A DNA stretch of 64,000 bases, from NCBI GenBank assembly GCA_003254905.1, contig QANU01043002.1, positions 397,833-461,832 on the forward strand, given 5' to 3'. Both the position numbers and the translations under genes were made by a program. Positions 20,696 to 32,135 of this stretch are shown here, piece after piece (the first letter of the stretch is position 1; each line of letters begins with the position of its first letter). The stretch is from Nissolia schottii (Eukaryota > Streptophyta > Magnoliopsida > Fabales > Fabaceae). The notes under the pieces were generated by a model. It did not search any database. It saw only the letters and a list, made by a program, of their open reading frames with translations, and was not told the origin of the DNA.

Positions 20696-21258
20696 AAGTA
20701 TTATAAATTAAAACCATAAGTTTTATTTACGAAAACAAACTTTTATTTAAGGAAATGGCGGAAGCCTATGTAGTAGTATTTCAATTCAAAATCGTACAAT
20801 TTGTTCATGGTTTCTGCCAAGCTATAAATAAGAAATTATTCAATTGCTAAAGTTGGAGCGTAGTCAAGAAAATTAACCTTGAGTAGAGAGAGGGAGATTT
20901 TGGGTTGTATTGTAAGTGAAATCCATTATAAAGTCCAAATTTGTTTGGTAGTTTTTTTTTTTTTTTTCTATTCTCTCTATCTAATATTATCCAATATTAG
21001 ATGATACTTTTCATTTAAAACTTTGTTTAAATTTAGTTGTTACTTAATTAAATTAAGAAAGTATTAATTGTTATTTTTCTAATTTTACCTCTATAATAAC
21101 TCATCATGTGCTTTAATTGAAGAAAGGTAATGGTGAGAAACAAAATTTTTAAGGTTAATTTAGGTTAACCACTTGATATTTTTTTTACGCATGTGCAAAT
21201 TAATTATAATTTTTTAATATGTGTACTTGTATCAAAAGTGACATCTAATGTTGGACGA
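20693..21258. other. AT-rich spacer
   Basis: No gene seen. A poly-T run lies near 20950-20967. Confidence 0.4.
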
Positions 21259-21841
21259 TAGGGGTGAACATGAGTCGGGTCGGATCCAACCATGTTAGAG
21301 ACCTGACCCGCCTGAACACAGGTCAGTTCAGGTGAATTTCAATTTTTTAGGTGGATACTCGCCAGATCCACAACCCGTTTGAGTCAGGTCAGGTTAGGCA
21401 GGTCGTGGGTGACCTAATTTTTTTTAATTTAAAAAACATTTTTTATTTAAGTTTTTTTTTAATAATTTTGTTTAATTAAAAAAGCATATTATCTTTTTAA
21501 AAAATAGGCACCTATTTTTTAAATTAAAAAACCTATTTTTTTATATTTAAAACAACCATATTTTAACAATTCAAAATCAAAAGTAATATTAATGTAATTC
21601 ATTTTTTGTGTTTGTCTTGACCAATAATAATAATAATAATAATAATAATAATTATTATTATTATTATTATTATTATAATAGCCTATATAGGCGGGTCAAG
21701 TCAGGCTGGGTTACAAAATTCAAACCCGAGACCTAACCCTACATACCTAGCGGGTTAATTGGGTTTGATCTGCCAAACCGACCTAAAGGGTGTTGGGTCA
21801 GGTTGGGTTGGCGGATTGGATCCAACCCATATTCACCCCTA
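21259..21841. mobile_element. hAT-like MITE, 583 bp, with internal (AAT)n/(ATT)n
   Basis: Ends TAGGGGTGAACATGAG... and ...TATTCACCCCTA are inverted repeats, and the GGATCCAACC motif near each end is also inverted. Flanks share a GGACGAT block (TTGGACGA left, GTGGACGA right), an imperfect target-site duplication. GTCGGGTCGG / CAACCCG and GGGTCAGGTTGGGTTGG motifs fill the interior. A perfect (AAT)n-(ATT)n self-complementary run sits at 21623-21680. Confidence 0.7.
21623..21680. repeat. Self-complementary (AAT)n(ATT)n microsatellite
   Basis: About ten AAT units followed by about ten ATT units, so the 58-nt run can fold on itself as one hairpin. Confidence 0.9.
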
Positions 21842-21994
21842 TGTGGACGATGAGAGTATATATTTGTAATTAATGTGAAAGTTTTTGGAGTTAGTTTAAT
21901 CACAATGTTACGTTCATGCAACGCTCTCGTACTCAAATCATGGCTCTAATTAATGGAACTAAAAAAGTATTGGCAATTTTTTTCTCTCTCTAAT

Positions 21995-22445
21995 TGGTGT
22001 ACACGGTTCAGGTCGAACCCGCTTGTGTTAGAGACTTGACCTGTTTTAGGCAGGGGGTCAAATCATTTTCAAGGTTTTTTGGTTGAGTATCCGCCAAACT
22101 CGTGAGTTGCCTGAGACAGGTTGGATTAGGAGGGTCGACGGGTGACCCGTCATGTATTTTCTTTTGAAAAATATTTTTTTTTTACTTAACTTTTTTTTAT
22201 AATAAAAGTTTGTTTTTTAATTAAAAATATATATTATATTTTAATGCATAAAATGAGTTTAGATCCAAAAAGAAAATAAATCTAATAAAAAATATTTTTT
22301 TATTTTTTAATAAATATAAAATAATAATAACAATAAAATAATAAAACAAAATCGGCAAGTCAGGTCGGGTCGGGTCTCAACTCAAATTCAATACCCGATT
22401 CTACACAAGTGATGGGTCAAGCGGGTGCGACCCGTTGTTCAACCT
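21995..22445. mobile_element. Degenerate relative of the 21259-21841 element
   Basis: The same vocabulary (GGTTCAGGTCGAACCCG at the left, GTCAGGTCGGGTCGGG and GGGTGCGACCCGTTGTTCAACC at the right) in the same order and spacing, but ends and duplication are eroded. Confidence 0.5.
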
Positions 22446-23433
22446 TTTGTTTTACATACTCATGTATATAATGATTTATACATTCTTGACAATTTCACAA
22501 AAAAAAAAAATAGTGTTGTCAAGCACTACTCGATATTAAGATATCACATAGTAGTATGAGGGGAAAAAATTAACGAGCACTGTTGTTCAGTTCGACAAAC
22601 TAAATGCACAATCTGCACGATTCTAAAATCTAATAGAGTAATAGTGTTGATTTTTGGTTAACAAATTTAAAAAATTAACCGTCGTCGAGCATGACATTGT
22701 CGAACCCAAAATCATTTTCCAAAATTAACCCACCTTTTTTTCTTTTAAACCAAAACTAACACAGATATAACACATATAGTCATCTTTTTTAATATATAGT
22801 GAGATAATTGACTCAAATCCCTTAGAAAAGGAAAAACACTTATTATAAGACACCAAACGAAGAAAACAAAAATTACATCATATCGAAACGATATAAATAA
22901 ACACAACACAAGGATAATACTCATGTGGGTTTTTTGGTGTGATACACCATATCCTCTCACTCTTAAAATATAATTTAGCATTATATCAATTTAAAAATTA
23001 TTAAATAATTATAAGAATGTTCTTAATGATATCTTAATTTATATTTGGTTACATAATTTTTTTAAATTTTATTTTTAAAAATTGAATCCTTAAATTTAAA
23101 CTAAATAAATTGAAAGAATCCTAAATAATCATGTAATTTAAAAATTCAATTTTTAAAAATAAAAAAAGGAGAAAATGTATAACTAAACGTAGATTAAGAC
23201 ATCATTATGATGAACATTCTTATGATTATTTGATCATTTTTAAGTTGATACAATACTAAATTATATTTTTTTTGTTAAGTGGGAGTGTATGATGTCGGGG
23301 TTCCAAAGAATCCAACTAAACTCATAATATGTAAATGTAAACTCATAAATGCATCATAATATATTGGTAATTGCTGGTAGCTAGGTAGATAATCATAACA
23401 CAACAACTTAGCATATTCTTCTTCTTCTCAAAA
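22446..23433. other. AT-rich spacer
   Basis: No gene recognised. Short inverted A/T tracts around 23030-23170 resemble an eroded foldback. Confidence 0.35.
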
Positions 23434-23577
23434 TTAAGGACTTTCGGTTGAAGGGGATGATGGAGTGAAAAGTGGGATGGAGCGTCCCACATTTGGGAAT
23501 GATCCTGACGCTGCTGGGATTGGGATTGATGGTTGTGGCAAATTTGGAATTGTAGGAAAAGATGGCATGCCTGGCAT
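23434..23577 (-). pseudogene. Proline-rich protein fragment (copy E), 3' half only
   Basis: The minus strand reads MPGMPSFPTIPNLPQPSIP...SGSFPNVGRSIPLFTPSSPS..ESP-stop, which aligns with the last ~50 residues of copies F and G (NLPQPTIP, GSGSFPN, SIPFFSPPPS). The signal peptide and first half are missing. Directly upstream the sequence jumps to TTGGTTGGTCTTCTTTATTCATTTTTC, which in copies F/G is found roughly 200 nt upstream of the ATG. An internal deletion has therefore joined the promoter-distal flank to the coding 3' half. A 47-codon frame from a fortuitous ATG at 23577 remains, with no secretion signal. Confidence 0.8.
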
Positions 23578-23917
23578 TTCATTATTTTTTTGGTTGGTCT
23601 TCTTTATTCATTTTTCTTTCTTTCATTTTATTGATCATAGTTCTTTGAGTTGTATTGTACTCTATTCAATTAATTTTTCACGTTAAGTTAAGTCATGCAT
23701 GAGTATTAAAGAAATGATGGAAGATCATAATATTTTCCAAAGCTACCCCTATTTAATATATTCATTTCTATTCTCTCTCTATCACTATTCTCTTAGTAAA
23801 TTTATTTAATGCGAGTATGGTAGAAAAAAAAGTAAGTAATATTGTATGAATTTATGGGAAGTAGACAATTATTTGTAAAAATATCAAAATGAGAAAATGG
23901 ATAATTATTTGAGAACG

Positions 23918-26900
23918 TGTAACACCCTAGCTAACTGCATACCCTCGAGTAGTACGCAATGCTCACTAGATTGTTAATCACTTAGTGGGAATACTTATAG
24001 TCCTTTATTACTTTTCAAAAATACTGAGTTAAGGAAAATATAGACCAGTTTAAAACTTTTCTACTGAGTGCTTATTTAAGAAATATGAGCCATGTGTGAG
24101 TCAAAGTATATAAGACAAACGATAGAGCCATAGGCTTATGAATATTCATTATCCCTAGTCTAAGCAATTACATAATCAATACATGGTTCGTAACAGATGA
24201 ATACAACAAATCATATAATATTATAATAAAGTTACATATACATGTCATAGTCATTCATATACATAATAAAAGTTCATCTATCGTACAGCTAGCTAAGCAT
24301 GTCTTCATAGCCTTGAAGATCTGTCTGTCCGTCATCGGTGGCTTGTCCTCCATTCTTTTCTGATCCTCGGGTTGCTCGTCATAGCTCACGTCTGCCCCTG
24401 GAAGCATAAGTGAGTGGGGGTGAGAACATTCGTCCACAGTGGTTTACCTTGGCGTCGGGAGATCTTTTTAACTCACTTATCAACCAGGCCGCTCAGGTGT
24501 TTCTAAGTGAACATGCATACTAACATCCTACTGATTATTATCTGGCCTAAGGTCCTAAACGGCTTTATCTACTTTACTATGTGACTGGGGAACTAATCTT
24601 TCTTATCTAGGTTCTCGTGCTTGTTAACTTTTCTCACGTATATACATAGCCGTCTCGAGCGTTCTCTCGACGGTACTCATAGCATATACATACTTTCATA
24701 TACATACACTCATTCATCACATAACTTATGCATGGGGGAATCTAGGGTTCTCTTACGCTTCCGGCTAACTGATGAGCCAGGATAGCGTCCTTCTTATTAC
24801 CTTTAGTCTTTTCATCTTGAGTCCTTCCACCCTTGTAACTGTGGCCTTTCGGTTACAACCTGCTTCTAACTCCTATATTGACGATGACCAGGCAGCGCTC
24901 TAACCTAGGTGGTTGCGATCCACCAATGCAACTAGGGTCATTATCGCCCGTCAATATAGATAACCATCCACCTAGTGGCGGCGACGCAACCAAGCGTGGA
25001 CTCACTTATCATCATCATCATAGCTTAGGTGTGACGTCACCCTTGTCATTTTTCTTCTCTTTCTTTCTGTATGTCTTTCTTTTCGTTTTATATCATTGAC
25101 CAATCTATCTTACTGGACTGGTGAGGGGCTTGTCCGTAGACGTGCCAAGAGAGGGATTTCCTATCATATAACTACATACTGACTGCTAAGGCATACCAGA
25201 CCCTTGTGGTCGGAATCCTTCTTCAGATATCATAATTTTCGAGAGTTCAATTATGTTCTTTTTATAACATTAGGTGATGACCTCTAGTTATCTACGGTCG
25301 TCCTAAGTTCTGATGACGACCGAGTCCTTATGATGCATGGTAATATAACACATAATTTCACAAGCATTCTCATCATGTACCATACCCAAAGTAACAATAT
25401 AGAATTAGTAGTTAGCCATAGCATCATACTCGACTACAAGCTATACTAAATAAAATTTAAACGTTCGTTATCTTATATACTCTTATTTTAAATTAATTTA
25501 GCCTATAGAATACACAATTGAACATCATATCTCGTCTTAATAGATTTAATAGAACATATACATAGGACTAATAGAAACAATCATATAATATTATACATAA
25601 AGAATTAGCCTTAAATAAGCATATAAGTTAATTTTACTGATCCTTGAAAACAACATCAATTAGTCTAAAAACATACATAAGCAACAATAGCAACTCTAAC
25701 AAATAGCAAGTATTACTAATCATCAAGTACGTAATATTTAAGAATACAAACTCAACCAGGGGAAGTAAAACAAGTATATTACAAAACATATACATTGTTA
25801 CGTGTAAATTGTTGGTGCAGCAAACAGAAACACGTAATAAGCACAGAAAAAGGTAATAAAACACATAAAATCACGTTACATAGAAAAAGCTATCATAAAT
25901 CATTATTTTATTGCTAACCATAGAATTCAATAGTTATTGACTTCTACTGATGGTAGGTTAATTCACATTTTAATAATTTTCTTCTTTACTACTTTCCCTG
26001 TGCACACACTCTACGCTCATTATTTTCACATTTTTACAGAGTTAAAGACCTCATGTCCTCCGTGCTTACTGAGACTTTTTAAGTAATTCTAATCAGTCCT
26101 ATTATATTTTTTCTAACCTCAAAAATGCCTAAAATCATCTATACTTTATAGTAAACATATTTTTCACATAAAATTTACTAAATCAGTATCTCAAATATAA
26201 GCATATAAAGTAACATAAATATTTACATAGACAGTGAGTTTAGGATTACCCACCTCCAAATCCAGTTTAAAAACGGTAGAAGTGAAAAGAAAAATTTTCT
26301 GAGCACTTCCATGATAATCTTGCTATTTTTTCCGGCGTCCGCGTCTGGCAACATCACAGCAGTGCACGAACGGCCAACAAAATAACAAAGAAACAAAGAA
26401 AAATGAAAGCAGCGAAACATAAGCTTCAGTGGGAAAGAAAAAGATGGAGATGGCGTCTTTGGGGGAAGAAAGAAAAACAAGAAATAAAGAAAAGAAGGCA
26501 AAGGGGAAAGAAACAAAAAAAAAAAGAAAAGCAAAGTGAAGCAAAGGCTTAGAAAGGAAAATGAAAGAAAAATGGCATCAGGTGGGGGAATGAAAACGAA
26601 GAACAAGGGAAAGAAATAAAGAGGAATCGGTGTCAGCGGCTAAGAAAACAAAGAAAAACAAAGACAAGAAAGCCAAATGAAATTTGGCATCAGGGGGAAG
26701 GGCAAAAAATTAAAGAAACAAATGAAAGAAAAGTAAAGTGGAATTTTGATGTCAGGGGCTACTCCTCCACCGTCCACATATATACATATATATTATATTA
26801 TAACTTTTTCTTATTATATTTTATATATATATATATGTTATATTATATACTATTATATTATTATAGTTACTATTCATAATTATTATTATATTATATAATA

Positions 26901-27343
26901 GTATATTTTATATAAGTATCCAACTTATGGATAAACATGATCTTCGTCAATCTAATTTTGATCATGTTTAATTGTGTTTTCTCGTTCACAGTCTCGGTAC
27001 TTCACGTACGGCTGTCCGAAAAATATTACGGACGTACTCTCGTGATATACTAAATTTTCCTTATTAGTAGTTGAGTCCGGTGGAGGTATTCGGAGAATTA
27101 TTATTTTATTAGTGTGTTTTACGGTTACTTTCGGTATTCAAAAAAATTTCCGATTGGTCCGAAAATCGTCTTAAGTCTCCGAAAAATTTGCCAGTCACAA
27201 AACCTCAATTTTGACTGCCCTTCTTATAAGTTAAAGAGATTCTTATGAATTAAAGGTAATAATTTAATTTTCTTACCTCCCTAATTAACCTACAATCATC
27301 TATTACGCTAAATATCCGTACAGTGAAAAAACGGGATGTTACA
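23918..27343. mobile_element. 3.4-kb solo-LTR-like block of a Ty3/gypsy-type retrotransposon
   Basis: The block starts TGTAACACCC (23918) and ends GGGATGTTACA (27343). These are the inverted TGTAACA...TGTTACA termini typical of large plant LTRs. The interior has no pol motifs or recognisable gag. It includes a purine-rich stretch (26380-26760) and AT-rich DNA (26780-26920). The base composition and vocabulary differ from both flanks. The five flanking bases do not match (GAACG left, AAACA right), so a clean target-site duplication is not supported. It may be a truncated or recombined LTR. Short frames inside (24255-24437, 26223-26606) are not called as genes. Confidence 0.6.
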
Positions 27344-27514
27344 AAACAAAAGGAGTATGAACTTATTTGGTGTGAGACATCATACTGACTCATATGTCAT
27401 TTATCATTAAATAAAATTTATTAAAATATAAGAATCTTATTTAACGATAAATAAAGTGAATCGCCACGATGTCTCTTACACAACAAGTACAAATATCCTC
27501 TCTCCTTTTTTAAG

Positions 27515-27660
27515 TTTGTTGGGATTGTACTGTGGTTGAAGATGATTTGATGGTAGGCAATTAGAAAATTCATAAACTAACAATATGATTGGCGAAGATT
27601 TTCTAGTTTGCTCCCTGGTTTCGTGGTGTCAAGGGATAGAATCCCTAGCCTAAAAGAGTT
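27515..27660. repeat. Orphan upstream flank of the proline-rich gene unit
   Basis: The block TTTGTTGGGATTGTACTGTGG...AATTAGAAAATTCATAAACTAACAATATGATTGGCGAAGATTTTC matches flanks found upstream of copies F (30340-30420) and G (36500-36550), and at 33605-33760 and 38935-39060. No gene is attached here, so it is a trace of a lost copy. Confidence 0.55.
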
Positions 27661-27800
27661 AATTGTGTTTGATACGTTACGAAATTAACTGTAATTATTA
27701 GTAGTTAATAGTCCAAATGAAAGATGACACGAATGAAAATTTAACAAATTTTTTTTTATGAACGGCAAAGTTAGTAAATGAAAGACGACAAATTTTTTTA

Positions 27801-28099
27801 GGGTTAATTAAGTTTTTAGTCCCTGTAATATGAAAAAGTTTGGTTTTAGTCCCTCATGACAAGTTTTAGTCCCTGTAAAATGTGAAAATTTGATTTTGGT
27901 CCCTGTGGACGGTTGGTGATGGACGGTGATATTAGAAATAGTCCCTGATGACGGGTTAACTGACACGTCATCACCGTCCATCACCAACCGTTGACAGGGC
28001 CCAAAATCAAATTTTCATATTTTACAGGGACTAAAACTTTTCATGAGGGACTAAAACCAAACTTTTTCATATTACAGGGACTAAAAACTTAATTAACCC
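27801..28099. mobile_element. Mutator-like MITE, 299 bp, with perfect 9-bp target duplication
   Basis: The ends GGGTTAATTAAGTTTTTAG and (inverted) the same sequence, with arms that continue as TCCCTGTAATATGAAAAAG, give inverted repeats covering nearly the whole element: about 140 bp per arm, including GGTTGGTGATGGACGGTGAT against ATCACCGTCCATCACCAACC. The flanks are exact 9-bp copies ATTTTTTTA (27792-27800, 28100-28108), the signature of MULE transposition. Confidence 0.9.
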
Positions 28100-28355
28100 A
28101 TTTTTTTATTAGTAGTTAGCAGTTAACATGTATGTGTCACGTGAAGTTAATTGTCAAATCAGCAATTAACAGCTCAAATGAACGGCAAAGACTAAAACCT
28201 AATACAAAAATTTATGAGAGACGATTTTTTAACAAAAAAAATTTATAAGGATAAAAACAAGATTTGCAATTATGGGATTTATTACATATATACTCCCCCA
28301 TTTACATCCCATAATATGTTCCATGAAAAAAATTTACATTGTATGAGTCTGTGTA

Positions 28356-28550
28356 TGAAATCGCCACACCCTATGACGATTTCAGGCCCAATACTTTTTT
28401 TCTAAAAAAAAAAGGTCTAAAACTGCCACGTGGCGATTTCAGACTTTTTCTTTTTTAAAAAAAAAATCTAAAATTGCCATACCCTATGACGATTTCAGAC
28501 TTTTTTTTTAAAAGGTCTCAAATCACCACACCTTATGCCGATTTCAGACC
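28356..28550. repeat. Degenerate short tandem repeat on a GCCAC...CGATTTCAGAC core
   Basis: Four units, each roughly 50-65 nt, of the form (A)ATCGCCACACCCTATGACG followed by ATTTCAGAC and an A/T spacer (starts near 28356, 28417, 28466, 28515). Units contain partly self-complementary cores (AAATCG...CGATTT). Confidence 0.6.
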
Positions 28551-28823
28551 AAGACCTGTAAAATTGTAAATTTGTGTTCTAACCCATATTTTGGTATACA
28601 AATTATACTAAAACCCATAGAAACGTAAAGAGGCCGCAATTAGGAGTGACCAAAACTGAATTAACCCAATTCTGAAAATTTCTTGCTACTACATATTTGT
28701 AATATGGAAGTTTCAGGATTTTAATTACAATGTACGTTTGTGTTATTCCCTCTAATTAAAGGAACTTAAAAAGCAGTGGCAATCTAATAAGAAAAAAAAA
28801 CAGTAACATATGATATTGAGATA

Positions 28824-30380
28824 TTTGTTTAAAATGAACAAATTTAACAGAGATGAGTAGTTACTCTACGGGCACGTGAAAAACCGTCATAATTATTATA
28901 TCAACATTAAGACCCGCTAATCTTCTCGAATAATTTTCCTTAAGTTAAAATTCAGAGGTACTTTTTGTCAAAATAATAATAATAATAATTGAGAGGTACT
29001 TTGACCAAAGAAACAAAAAGATGTGGAGGTAACCGTAGAAGAATGAAACATTGACACGAGTAAATTAGGAGATATCTTTCATGTTAATTTGTCCTTCCAT
29101 TACACTAATGCCTTCTATGGTAAAATTCTTATTATGATCCTGCTATCCATGCATGCCCTGCATCTATGTTCTGAAATGGAACTATTTAATTTGTCTTAAA
29201 TTAGTTCTGAAATATATTGATAATTTCTTGCTACATATTTGTAACGTGGAAGTTTCTTGAGCTAGGTTAATTACAATGTTACGTTTGTGCTATTCCCTCT
29301 AATTAAAGGAACTTAAAAAGTAGTGGCAACTTTTTTTTTTCTCCCAATAAGTAGCCTCTTCATTCCACCGAAAAGGGTAAAAAAAAAAAAGAAAAAAAGA
29401 AGTAGTAGCAATCTAATAAGAACAAAAAATAACAGTAGCATATGATATTAAGATATCACAAAGTAGTACAATAGGAAAAAAAAACAGAAAAGGAAAAATA
29501 AAATAAAAAAGTAACACACCTATAATGTGTATAAATTACCCATAGCAAAGACATAAATCCGAAATCCCAGAAAACCAAAAATAAAAATACAAGAAAAACA
29601 TAATGTAAAATGAAAAAGTAAACCCACAAATGAATATATTAGTAATTGCTCAGCTAGGCAGATCATAATTCATCACACAGCAACTTTAAATGAGAGTAGC
29701 AATATTCTTCTTCTTCTCAATTAAGGACTTGTGGTGGTTGAAGGGGGTGGAGAGAAAAATGGGATGGAAGGCATCGCATTTGGGATTGTAGGAATGTTTG
29801 GGAATGATCCTGATCCTCCTTTAGGGATTGATGGCATTGTGATTGGGATGCTAGGAAGTGGTGGCATAGTGGTTGTTGGAATTGTAGGCTGTGGCAAATT
29901 TGGCATATTTGGCAATGAAGGCAAAGGTGGCATTAATGTTGGTTTAGGCAAAGGTGGCAAGCCAGGAAAATTTGGCATAATAGGTGTTGGAGTAGTTTGC
30001 AATAGATGCCTTGCTCCTAGGCCAAAATCAATGCTTGAAAAGGAAATTGCAATTAGGAGGGATATGGCAATGGAAGTGTGATTGGCCATGGCTATAAGGT
30101 GGATTAAATGATGACGATTTTGGGAATTGGAATGTGTTTAAACAAGTTTTTTGCTTTGGTTTGCATGGAAAGACTTACAAGGTTTGGGGTTATATATAGG
30201 TACTTTTGAGATGTGGAAGGTGTACCGGTCTGGTTTTTTGTAGGTAATCTACTCTAGGACTTTTTTCGGATTGATTTCATCTTTGGTTGGTCTTCTTGTT
30301 CATTTTCCACCAATTTAATTGATTATATTTTACTTTTCTAGTTTGTTGGGGTTGTAGTTGAAGCTGATTTGATTACAAGG
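28824..30380. repeat. Segmental duplication, unit 1 (carries copy F)
   Basis: Nearly identical to 35003-36555, including the AATAAT microsatellite, the ACATTGACACGAG block, the gene, its promoter and upstream flank. Flanks differ by a few percent plus small indels, while the coding region differs by one base. Confidence 0.85.
29721..30089 (-). CDS. Small secreted proline-rich protein (copy F), 122 aa
   Basis: ATG at 30089, stop at 29721-29723. Residues 1-26 are a signal peptide (MANHTSIAISLLIAISFSS) ending FGLGARHLLQT, the family junction. The mature chain has four parts: a PNFPGLPPLPKPTL block, a PNMPNLPQPTIPTTTMPPLPSIPITMPSIPK block of alternating P-x-x/P-x-x-x units, a GGSGSFPNIPTIP linker and the end SIPFFSPPPSTTTSP. 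A TATA box (TATATATAA, ~30190-30198) lies about 100 nt upstream. Predicted extracellular, wall-associated and hydroxylated on proline. The antisense strand of the gene also stays open (Gly-rich frame at 29731-30081), which is a by-product of proline codons and is not a gene. Confidence 0.85.
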   Translation of the reverse strand: MANHTSIAISLLIAISFSSIDFGLGARHLLQTTPTPIMPNFPGLPPLPKPTLMPPLPSLPNMPNLPQPTIPTTTMPPLPSIPITMPSIPKGGSGSFPNIPTIPNAMPSIPFFSPPPSTTTSP

Positions 30381-30428
30381 CATTAGAAAATTCAATAAAC
30401 TAAAATGACAATATATTGAGTGGCGTGT

Positions 30429-30431
<3 letters not shown>

Positions 30432-30460
<29 letters not shown>
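30432..30460. repeat. (TA)n microsatellite
   Basis: TA dinucleotide run of about 30 nt in the upstream flank of copy F. Confidence 0.85.
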
Positions 30461-30462
<2 letters not shown>

Positions 30463-30749
30463 TATATTTCAAAGTTAATCATTCTTATTTATTTCACTAA
30501 GTCTATACTTTTTCCCTACCTTTTGCACGTCCTCTAATTGTTTTTTCAACTTAACTTCCTAACGTTAGAGCTTTAGTTTTTCAGTCAATAAACAATGGGC
30601 TTTTTAATTCTTCCAAAACCTGATTTATACTGTCCATGTTACTAAAAACATATTTCCAAAATACTCCTGATTCAAAACATATTATAAGAATGTACCTGTT
30701 TCGACCAATATGACAAGCAAGTCCGTGTGGTAGGACGAGTACAAGCAAG

Positions 30750-30804
30750 ATTCGCCAACTCGTTAGGCGAATATGATGTGAATTCGCCAACTCGATAGGC
30801 GAAT
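30750..30804. repeat. Tandem pair of 23-bp palindromic repeats
   Basis: ATTCGCC-9 nt-GGCGAAT occurs twice (30750-30772 and 30782-30804) with a 32-nt period (loops AACTCGTTA and AACTCGATA). Each copy can form a 7-bp stem. Confidence 0.8.
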
Positions 30805-30842
30805 ATAATGTGAATTCATAAAAAAAATCATTTACATTTCTT

Positions 30843-30950
30843 TTTTTTAGGTTTCTGCGGAATAACTGCGTACACAAGGTCTCAAACTCAGAACCTTGCT
30901 TAAGCGATACTAAACCGTTTACCACTTGGATCAACCCCCGTTGGTAATCA
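30843..30950 (-). mobile_element. tRNA-derived SINE-like element
   Basis: On the minus strand an A-box-like GATCCAAGTGGTAA is followed about 35 nt later by GGTTCTGAGTTTGAGACC with B-box character, then TTGTGTACGCAGTTATTCCGCAGAAACCT and a T/A-rich end. This arrangement is typical of plant tRNA-derived SINEs. No clear target duplication was found. Confidence 0.55.
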
Positions 30951-31869
30951 TTTACATTTCTCTTCTTTCCTATGTGGGACTTTGATCCTTTAATACACAC
31001 GTGTATTTTCCAATCGTAGATACTCTGCAGAGTATATGTACAAAAACAAAATATTTAGAAAGTATTGATCGTGAAGATCATTCGCTAGAGTTATTAACTT
31101 GTAATGATGAGTTGTATGTGACACAAATGTCAACGGCACTACTAGTTCCCTTACGAAAACTTCTAATGTCGCATAATTTTTATAAAAATGTGCATTTAAT
31201 AAAGAAAAATCAATTTAAATAAACTAATTGGTCTTATAAATAAAGAATCTAAGCTTATTACATAAAATATTTCTTAAAATAAAACACTAAAAGTAAATAA
31301 TGTTTAAGGGCTCATGTCTGTGTTCTAGTGGAACACTCCAACATAACATAACTACTAAGTTAACATAACTAAAAACTAATTCACTATGAAGTGAAGCTCA
31401 CCAAAATTTGAATAGCTGAAATCTACTAAAGGAGATGAATATCTTTACCAGCATTATTTGAAAATAACATTAATGAGAGGTGAATTATCACTTAGTGAAT
31501 GACAGACCCTACGATAACATAGAACATTTTGCAAACATAACAAACCTATATAATACATATACATAATATCAATCATAAAAATATTATACAATTTATACAT
31601 TTAAATGTTATACAATTTATACCAATCATAAACATTTATCTATTGTGCAAATTAAACTCTTTGTATTCCCTCTCCAATATCAGGAAAATATTTCTCCATT
31701 CAAGTTCGAAAAATAGCAATGCATAAATAATAAAAAAAATGCAATGCGTAACGGAAATTTAGAAATAACATCGTACAACAAAAGGAAAGCATAAGAAAAA
31801 GTCGCATACTTAAAAAAAAATGGTATTCAAAAGAAGAAGAAGACAAAATAGTTTGATAAATAAACTTTT
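30951..31869. other. Repeat-derived and AT-rich spacer
   Basis: Contains a TCCCACATAGGAAAGAAGAG motif on the minus strand (30960-30990), common in dispersed plant repeats, followed by AT-rich DNA. A 139-codon open frame (30581-31000, -) runs through the SINE and the palindromic repeats and is not a gene. Confidence 0.35.
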
Positions 31870-32135
31870 TTTTGATAAACAATGGGGACGAAGCCCAAAT
31901 TAAAGAAAAGAATTAGCCTTCACTGGGTCACATAATCTGCATCAATTCACTCGAAAGCAATAGGCAAGCAATTGCAGGAGCTACATCAAATCAGGATATC
32001 TCAAAAGAATGGAGGCTATGACTTAGATAAACAAGACTATCAGCAACAACAACACAATTGACTTCCTTAAAAATATGTCGTAGATGCACCACTCATTCTT
32101 TAGCTAACAGAATGCGAATGTGAATTATGATGGGA
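31870..32135 (-). mobile_element. LINE 3'-end remnant (RNase H-like)
   Basis: The minus strand reads ...EWVVHLRHIFKEVNCVVVADSLVYLSHSL..., which resembles the HIxREAN..AD.LA motif near the C-terminus of plant LINE RNase H domains. It is followed by several stops and a tail ending in a T-run on the + strand (31866-31874). The fragment is short and degenerate. Confidence 0.5.

Noticed and set aside
24876..24965. Inverted repeat CTATATTGACG...CGTCAATATAG inside the LTR-like block, considered as a miRNA-type hairpin
   Set aside because: Arms are short and interrupted, and it lies within a repeat. No reason to call an RNA gene.
26223..26606. 127-codon hydrophobic minus-strand frame
   Set aside because: Lies within the LTR-like block and reflects its purine-rich + strand (Phe/Leu/Ser-rich translation).
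28356..28550. CRISPR-like array
   Set aside because: Plant nuclear DNA, with repeats that are degenerate and spacers that are low-complexity A/T tracts.
29731..30081. 116-codon Gly-rich frame antisense to copy F (and the same at 35903-36253 for copy G)
   Set aside because: Proline codons CCN read on the other strand as NGG, so an open glycine-rich antisense frame is expected. No independent evidence.
30581..31000. 139-codon minus-strand frame
   Set aside because: Runs through a SINE-like element and two palindromic tandem repeats. Repeat-derived.
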